In this document: one piece after another, positions 56,311 to 64,000 of the stretch
How the letters are laid out: each line of letters begins with the position of its first letter
Position numbering within the stretch: the stretch's first letter is position 1
Assembly: GCA_026545765.1 (NCBI GenBank)
Contig: JAIFAC010000465.1
Coordinates: forward strand, 30,925-94,924
Source of the DNA: Plantago major
Lineage: Eukaryota > Streptophyta > Magnoliopsida > Lamiales > Plantaginaceae
Direction of reading: 5' to 3'
Length of the DNA stretch: 64,000 bases
Notes under the pieces: generated by a model
Databases searched by the model: none
Told to the model about the DNA's origin: nothing
The model's input: the letters and a program-made list of their open reading frames with translations, nothing else
Translations under genes and position numbers: made by a program

Positions 56311-57149
56311 TAGTAAACTAGTTCATTAATCGATAGAACAACAAATAAAGCATTGTAACATTTACCACAACAAATTGTAACATTTAAGCTTTCAAGCTCA
56401 TCAAAGTAGAAGTGCTTCGCCTCAGCCTCGAGTTTGCTCCTGCGCCTCCTCGGCCGAAACTCCCTCCTAAGCTTGAAAATCTCATGCAGGTCGTCTGAAG
56501 ATTGCTGAGGCCACAACCTGCAGTTATCAATGAGACATAGAAGAGTACATATATTTATTAGACAATTCATGTGACATATATATAAACACTTATCTTAAGT
56601 TATGTTCTACAAATGTATATATAATACTTACTTCCTCTGTCATTAGGGAACAACACCAACTTCCCTCCACGTAGCACCATCGATCTCTTGGATAAGGACA
56701 CCCACAGTCGGTAATCGGCCCCGTCCATAACCACAACCGTACATCCCAATGCTCGGTCACCGGCATCGACTAACATGAGAGTATTGGCTGCTCGATCCAC
56801 CAGGGCTACTCGATGCACTATGTGGTGCCTTGGGTCCCACTAGACCTGGGTATCTCGTAACTGCACTTTCTTTGGCGCGGCATCTGCAAAAGTATATGAC
56901 AAACACAAACAAATTGTATTAGTATAAATTAAGACCGAATTGGCATGTAATGGGAAAACAAGCATATAACAATTAAGATACATATAATCTACCATACACA
57001 CATACTCGATCCTCGTCACCAATGGTTAAGTCTACATATATGTCTTCGCGTAGTCAATGTACTCATCACGAGCATCTACAGATTTCTCACGTTTCATCGA
57101 CAACCTCTTCTTGGTACGAGTTGGTAGTTGATTTGTCCTTATGAACGTA

Positions 57150-57500
57150 CTCAACTCGAGCGGGCTTGTATGTGTATCTCCGCCAACCACCGCCTTATCG
57201 CATTTTAGGCGGATATTCAATGAACATCACTGACGTGGATCGCCATGATAAAAGGTTCGTACTTACGGTACCTCCTCCCATGGTTAATCTCAACCATTTG
57301 ATATTGCTCGCACCTCGCACTATTTTGACCGGATCATACCAATGACATCAAATGTAACGGTTCTTTTCAGGGCACACCGCATATTCAAGCCTCACAATTT
57401 AAGTTTCCGAGAAATCAAACAAATCATCACCTCCATCTTGATCAGCCCTTTCACACACCCCACAATTGCTAGTAGACTTGGACGTATCGTAATTCATTGT
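57150..57500 (-). pseudogene. CACTA3 DUF4216-like block
   Basis: The layout and nucleotide sequence correspond to CACTA1 27150-27550 (for example CGAGTTGGTAG, GGATCATACCA on the plus strand). Protein motifs are too broken to read as one frame. Confidence 0.4.
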
Positions 57501-57829
57501 GTGAAATCTAAGACCATTTACTATATAATGGAAAAACGGATACTCAATCGAATGGCCCTCTCCTAAAGACTCTAAGTAGGACATGTGACTTGGTTTACGG
57601 GATCTCGACATAGTCCCCGAACCAATCAGAAATTCAATTGGCAACTTCTCTTCAAGCGCTCTTCAAGTGTGTCATCTACCATATTTGGATCCATCTTCGC
57701 ACAACGCTTTTGAAAACATGGACATGATGACATGATTAGATAGTAGTTAGAAGTTCAAATTTATGTGTTATAACAAGTAAGTCGCTCACCTAGCAAAGAT
57801 CTTCATAAATTTATCAACTTCAAAGATTC

Positions 57830-59160
57830 GAGAGGACATAATAGTGGGCTGCCTTCACCTCCTTATCTGTCAGCCATTCTGTATTCCTTTCTCCCATAGG
57901 TCTACCTGAGATCCTAAATATTGAAAGTGCAACTTCATCATCCTCTTGAACTTCATACGTGTCTGCATTTCTAGCCGGCCTAGATGCCTTAGTGGGAACG
58001 TGGTCTCCAAAGTAATAGTTGTAGAAGATGGCGCTTCGCCTCACGATGCATTGGCCATCGACCCTCGTGCTTACCTTTGTTCTTTGGCGTATTTTCAATT
58101 TTCCCAAGTACCTGTAAGTTGTATATATATTTAGGTAAGATAATGTTCCTTCGGAAAAAAGAACATTTTAAGTAAATTGATGCCTTTATTACACACCTCT
58201 CGAATGGATACATCCATCGATACTGAACCGGTCCAGCAAGTCTCGCTTCATGTGGGAGGTGAACCGGCAAGTGCTCCATAGAATCAAAGAAGCTCGGTGG
58301 AAAGATACGCTCGAGCTTGCATAGATTCAATGGTATGTTGCTTTCAAGATTTTCTAACACTTCATCCTCAAGCACCCTTAAGCATAAATTCTTGAAAAAT
58401 AAGCTCAGATCGGTGAGAGCGCTCAATATAGGTTTAGGTAGTAGTTCTCGAAATGCAACAGGGAGAAGCCTCTCCATGAACACATGGCAATCATGGCTCT
58501 TCATCCCATACATCTTTGTCTTCTTCAAATCCACACCCTCCCAAGTTCGATGCATAAATCACGGGGAACTTCAATCCCTCACCCAATCAAACAGTTTGTT
58601 CCTAGCTTCAATGTCAATTGTGTAGGCCACAGTCCCTTATCATTCCGCTTTGTCAACTCAGGCCTATTACAAAATGTATCCAACTCAGATCTAGATTTAA
58701 CTGTATCCTTTGTTTTCCCTTTAATGTTGCAAATCGTGTTGAAGCAGTTTTCGAACACGTTCTTCTCAATGTGCATGAAATCCAAGTTGTGACGGATAAG
58801 AAGAGTGCTCCAATAAGGCAAGTCCCAGAAGATGCTTTTCTTCTTCCATCCAAAATTTTTGCTAATTTTATCGTTATGTTTCTCCGACCCAAGTTCAGTA
58901 CTTTCATAAGACCCAGCCTATCTATCTCTGTAAGTATCTGTGCACCAGTAAGTTTTGTCGGGGGCCCTCTCATTTCTACCACTTCAAGAATTGAGTCTAT
59001 TCTTCTGAGCGGATGATCCTTTAGTAGAGACCTCGATGATCATACCAACATTCATTTCGCTCTCCTTTAGTCTAAATGCACTCATCGTCAAACAATGTGG
59101 ACAAGCATTAAAGCCGTGGTTTTCCTTCCAGATAGCATGGAGTAAGGAAAATCACTCACG
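57830..59160 (-). pseudogene. CACTA3 TNP2 catalytic and DUF4218 blocks
   Basis: A 188-codon frame at 58555-57989 reads KMYGMKSHDCHVFMERLLPV, AFRELLP, NIPLNLCKLERIFPPSFFDS, MEHLPVHLPHEARLAGPVQY, RWMYPFER, the DUF4218 domain with all its landmarks. Upstream, 58821-58579 gives HNLDFMHIEKNVFENCFN, the TNP2 MHIEKN motif. This is the best preserved transposase piece in the window, although stops and an intron-like insertion follow RWMYPFER. Confidence 0.85.
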
Positions 59161-60450
59161 GTCCACATAGTGCTGCTCTCAAGGTGAAGTTCTTCTTCGC
59201 TGACACATCATATCTTTGGGATACCTTTTCCCACAACTCGATCAGCTCCTTGATTAGGGTTTGCAAGAACACATCCACCTTACATCACGGATCATATGGA
59301 CTGCACCAATGTAGTCGAGAACATGAGCGGTTCCTTCATGCACTCACCGGGGCGGGTTGTCATGTCGTATAATCGACAAGAGTACTTATCACTTCGAAAG
59401 GGTTAAAACCATCGTATAAAGGCCAATCAGACATTTATAGCTCACGCAAACTCGGATAGCTCTTGTGAAGTGTTTCCAGCAGGGTGAGTCGATGGATGCT
59501 CCATTCTACCCTCTCCGGATTACTCTCTCCTTGTACCCACGCATTTTATCAGACAAGCACTTGAATCGTCTGACCTCTTCAAGCGAGGTGCTAGAGGAAA
59601 TACCACATTTTCTTATGGGAGATTTTCTTCGATGTTTCTTTGAGGCACCTCCTTGTAACGCTTATGCAGTCCTTACCACGGGAACTTGCACTTGAGATCT
59701 TTATCCTCCTCCCGATAAATCATGCACATATCCTCACAACAATCTATGGTTTCCATGGCAACCCCATCCCTCATGACTTTTTCTTGGCAAAGTTGGTGGA
59801 ACTAGGTTTAGTTACGGACAAAGCTCGACATTACTTGTACCCATTCATTGAAGCTCGATTGATTGATGGCCATTAGCCTTACAACTCATTAGCCGAGCCA
59901 ACAATGACAATTCAAAGGTGCTTACACCCGGATAAACCGCTTCTTCTGGATTCCATCAAGTCGAAGAACACACGATCCTCGAGATTGAGGCTCCTGTATC
60001 CCCTATTTGTCTCCCCGTGTCCATGAACTCGGACCCAAGATCATATACCATTTGCTCAACCGTCATGATCATTATTAGTATCAGATGTAGAAGTATTTTG
60101 AGTACTTCCCATCACAGTTTCCTGCTTTCTTTTACGCTTCCCCAAATTCTCATAATCCATGAACGACTTGTATGTCTCACCATGAGAAGTCCATACCTCA
60201 TACTCAGCCTACAAACCCCTTACGCTTTCAAGTGTTCCACTACCGTTTGAGGCAAAATTGCTTATTCCTACATTTATCTTTGGGTGCAAGGCACTTCATC
60301 ACCCCCCACTCAAACAAGTAGTGCGTAGCCGACGGGTAGCTTGTGAAGGCATCAACCCTTCCACAAAACTAGGTAAAACGCCATTAACTATCATTTGGTA
60401 CGTCCATGAGCGATGGTATTCTTTGAATAATTATATAACTGGCACATTTG
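59160..60450 (-). pseudogene. CACTA3 TNP2 N-terminal region
   Basis: Minus-strand pieces read EYEVWTSHGET, SFMDYENLGKRKRK, STQNTSTSDTN, and near 59220 a broken LIELWEKGIPK. They match the CACTA2 segment 36957-37250 and TNP2 N-terminal blocks. The TAD remnant lies at about 60280-60440. Confidence 0.6.
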
Positions 60451-60603
60451 AATTGATTAGATCAGTGCATCATTTATTAAGCTAATTAAACTCATGCTTA
60501 CAAACATTATGATAATAAATCAATTTCACAATAATTGATCAATTGCACAAGCTTGAAAACACATCAACGTCCTTACATAATATAAGTTACTAGCTTCAAT
60601 TTG

Positions 60604-63600
60604 CACTACAAAAAAAGCGGGTGGGCGTGAGATAGATCCCGTAAGCAAAATGACGATCCGTCGCCCGACTATGGCGACGGATAAAAATCATTACAGGTGG
60701 GGCGACGGATAGATAATCCGTCGTCCAATTAGCGTGATTATATGTTGACTTTTTAAATCGAATATAATGGATAGAATCTGTCCGTGTTACATATAACGAC
60801 GGATAGATTCTATAAATCGTTATAGCGATGGATAGAATCTGTCAAATCGCTAAAGCGAGACGGATAGATTCTATCGTCGTTATATTAACGGATAGATTCT
60901 ATCCGTGCGTCCATATATTATTGGAATTAGTGACGGGGATGCGAAATTGAGTCGCTAATTTCCATTTCAATCCATCACTAATTAATCACTAGTTAATTAA
61001 CTAATTCACCAACTAGTTAATTGCTACTAATTCCGTCACTATTAATCCGTCACTATATTTATTTCATATTAATCCTTGTTTTTCGTAGTTCACCTATTTA
61101 ATCAATATAATGTTTGATAATAAATGAATAATGCGGAAAATATTTCAATAAATTTTGAATAAAAAAAAGTAATATCCGGAGCTGGAGAAATTATCCACAC
61201 AAGTGTAAATATGAAAAAAATTCCGAACATACAGATACATAACTAACTAGCTATCAGACGGGGGTTGGTGTGGGTGATGGCGGGCGGGGCGTAAGCACTC
61301 CATTCAGTAGGCGCTCGTTCTTCTCCTTCGTTCTCATGTCGCCGCTCCATCTCGTCCCTTTGTTGCTCCTTCTCTTGGTTAGCGAAGCGACTTTATTCCC
61401 GACCTTGTTGCACCATTTCCGAGACACAGTCACAATATGGCAGACGTCTAGGCTTTGGGATGATGATGAGAACTCCGGACTAGCAAGCTCAAACCGAGCT
61501 CCGGTCCATATATTCGTCCTTTCTTGCGGTTGGTTGACCTCTAAGAAGATGTTGTCAACTTGTTGATTGGTGACTCGCCGTCTCTTCCTCTACCTCGCTA
61601 CTGGCATCAACTTCGACTGAAATCGTGAATAGCGGATATCATGATCGATTCTTTATTTTCAAAAATAACGCCAATAGTGTACAATATGAACTTTAAGCAA
61701 CATAAACACCATGATAGGCAGGCGGCGATCGGTCCATACCCATATACCTTGGCCTTCTTGAAAATGGTATACGGATGTCACCTCCCCGTGCCACCGAATC
61801 AAGCGAGATCTAGTCAACAATTTATCATCTAATAATAGGCGAGAGACACAATACATGCATGCTAGATTGCAAAAACACATATATACACACCGATTGATAA
61901 TAATCGGTGACGATGATCGCCTCCCAAGGTGGTGAACCTTCTTCACCGTGTCGGGTATGATGCGGTTACGCTGTTGGTCGAGCGGCGTCACGGACATCGA
62001 TTCGGCCGATGAAGCATCCCCGAAAGGCCCACTCATTGCATCGACTTTGGAGGGAGGTTGGGCCCGATCCGATGGCCTTCACACGAGCAGACCATATCCT
62101 GTCGGTTTGGATCCACAGTCTAAATAAACTTGCGAGATCTGTGGGATCAAACTCTTTGGGAATGAAGTACTCCTTCTACACTCCCGATTTCTACAACATC
62201 CAAAGTCGATACATGTATAACCTCACCATGTTACATCAATTTAACGAATACAACAACATGGATATGGTGACTAACATATCACCCGAACAAAGTGGCTAAC
62301 ATACCACACACATATAGTGGCTAACATACCACTCACATTGTCCTAAATTTACTAACCTGATGGTGACTAACATATAACCTAAATAAAGTGGCTAACATAC
62401 CACCACATACAGAAGCTAACATACCACTCATATTAAAAACGATTATAATTACAAGCAAAGGAATTAATGCCATATTTTAACACCCTCAGCTCGCCAGTAC
62501 TCGGCCCTCATGCGCTCGAGATCAGCAGTGGCTCCAACACTCACCACCTGCGGTGGCTCTACTGCTCGGAAGATGTCACCTGGTTTGTTGCACCTCCAGG
62601 AAAGCCATAAGCCGGGTCACAATGTATAAGATACAGAAAGCAGATATATATTACTTCTAGTACAACAATTTATACTTATCAATTATCATTTATGTTATAT
62701 TTTACATATTTAAGAAGAATATATAATACTTATCTTGGCGGGACCAACAGAGAAAATCATTATAATGCCATTCCCACGTAGCGGGGCTGGGATGGTTTGG
62801 ATCCGAGGCACTGAGGTAGGGACAATCTGCCGTGCGTCCGCCTCCAACATATGTCTGGGCTAACCGAGCACGGGCCAGTGACGCTCTCTCTGCCCGGGGT
62901 CTGTGAATCAAACTCAGCTTTGTATATGACCCACATAGACCCTCACAGCCATTACATTGTCCCCGACCCCACCACTATCATGCGGCCTAACAATTGGCTG
63001 CGTAGTCAGAGACGATAGTGAGAACCCGGCTCTGTCATGAGGCATCCGGTGCCAAATACGTATAATAAATACAATAAAATGTGTTGGTCTGAAGTTATAA
63101 TACGAATGTATTATAATAACACATATAATTACCTCCAATTATCAACTACTAACACAATTGCAATAATACATAATATATACCGTTATGGCGTCCATTCTAA
63201 GTCTACATGGCGGGTCACAAATGTGAGGATCAAACAACTCATCATCTCTTCATATGGGATCTTTCATCATTTATCAGCATTGGCATGGCAACGAGCCCAA
63301 TTCATTTTATATACTTTATTTTTAACTGGACATGCTCCAATTGATTAGATCATTAATGTTAATTTAATAGATCGATTCCACCCTGGATAAGAAAGATTGT
63401 GGAGAGTTAATTGTTAATTATTATATGTTCTTATAAATTAATTATTAATTAAAGTGTCTTCATATGTTGGCAAAAATCGGACACTACATTTGTAACCATT
63501 TCAACCTCTTAAAACATATATATTATATACTTAACATCTACATTATCAAATTAACTAATTACTACTATACATATCTAGTTAATATATATTCATGTGTAAA

Positions 63601-64000
63601 TTGCATGCTTAACATACAAATTTATCAAATCAAAACTACATACTTCTGTTACTCTAAATAAAACATATCAAATTAACTAAACTAACTATATATACTTAAC
63701 ACACAAATCAAACTAACTACATACATTCATACATACCAAACTTAACACTACTACACTTACATTCATATCGAGCATTACATACTACACTATTATATATATA
63801 TACATATCATTAACTAAACTAACTATCAACAAGTTAGTTATATATATATATATATATCAAATTGAACAAATTACATATCAAATTAACTTCAAACTAACTA
63901 CTACCATACTTATCATATATATACATATAATTGCTTCAAATTAATCAAAATAAACAAAATCCCCAAATTTTAAAAACTAGAGTTTTAGCCAAAATACCTT
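60604..64000 (-). mobile_element. CACTA4: internally deleted CACTA1 relative, runs off the right edge
   Basis: Left terminus CACTACAAAAAAAGCGGG at 60604, inserted in CACTA3 after TTG. Subterminal GCGACGGATA repeats to about 60925. From 61080 on it tracks CACTA1 (24770 onward) through the 3' coding block, the dyad array and the 62480-63060 blocks. It then jumps at about 63260 from the CACTA1 27100 position to the 30955 position, so the whole TNP2 gene is missing. The last base here corresponds to CACTA1 31564, so about 490 bases should remain outside the window. Confidence 0.8.
62266..62435 (-). repeat. Dyad-symmetric CTAACATA array of CACTA4
   Basis: GGTGA-CTAACATA-TCACC at 62266-62283, then GTGG-CTAACATA-CCAC units, as in CACTA1 but fewer copies. 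Confidence 0.88.

Larger units (their letters stand above)
54705..60603 (-). mobile_element. CACTA3: CACTA transposon, left end and body
   Basis: The left terminus is CACTACAAAAAACGGGTTTAGC at 54705, inserted into Harbinger copy B after CTTA. Subterminal repeats at 54722-54955 mix the GCGACGGATA type of CACTA1 and the AGGGACGGATA type of CACTA2. Transposase blocks are on the minus strand. The element is interrupted at 60604 by CACTA4; its right end is not in the window. Confidence 0.8.

Overview
This window looks like a repeat-rich, AT-rich chromosomal stretch from a flowering plant, most likely a eudicot. The evidence is genes with GT-AG introns, TATAAATA promoter boxes, plant-specific families (XTH, cysteine-ended glycine-rich protein, DUF2985/PLAC8 protein, AVT6-type amino acid transporter) and every major class of plant transposon. 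Species cannot be fixed from sequence alone.

Layout. 0-6.5 kb holds the first exon of an XTH gene leaving the left edge, a Cassandra-type TRIM carrying 5S-rRNA-like sequence, a glycine-rich secreted protein gene with a frameshift, and a small GRF-type zinc-finger gene remnant. 6.9-9.4 kb is a Copia-like solo LTR followed by a decayed MULE transposase. 10.2-12.5 kb is an intact 547-residue DUF2985/PLAC8 membrane protein gene (minus strand). 13-24 kb is intergenic, with MITEs, long (AT)n tracts around a plastid-like fragment, a Copia gag remnant, a dispersed repeat family and a short CACTA element containing a roughly 480 bp CCACCA tract.

24.04-64 kb is mostly nested transposons. A Helitron on the minus strand (3' end at 24043, with hairpin and CTAG) is split by a 7.6 kb CACTA element (CACTA1, 24474-32051). 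A second, 4.64 kb CACTA (CACTA2, 35627-40266, target duplication ATT) interrupts an unidentified reading frame. The only complete host gene here is a five-exon AVT6-type transporter (44823-47896). Two tandem PIF/Harbinger-like elements (49751-53884 and 53885-54704) follow. The first carries a Stowaway MITE, whose empty site is preserved in the second, and a solo LTR inside its ORF1. The second is cut by CACTA3 (from 54705), which is itself interrupted by CACTA4 (from 60604 to beyond the edge), an internally deleted relative of CACTA1.

The strongest candidate for an undescribed structure is an array inside all four CACTA elements, between the TNP2-type transposase and the 3' coding part. It consists of short inverted repeats around a constant octamer (CTAACATA / TATGTTAG), whose arms covary between GGTGA..TCACC and GTGG..CCAC. 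The array keeps the same orientation relative to the transposase in every element.
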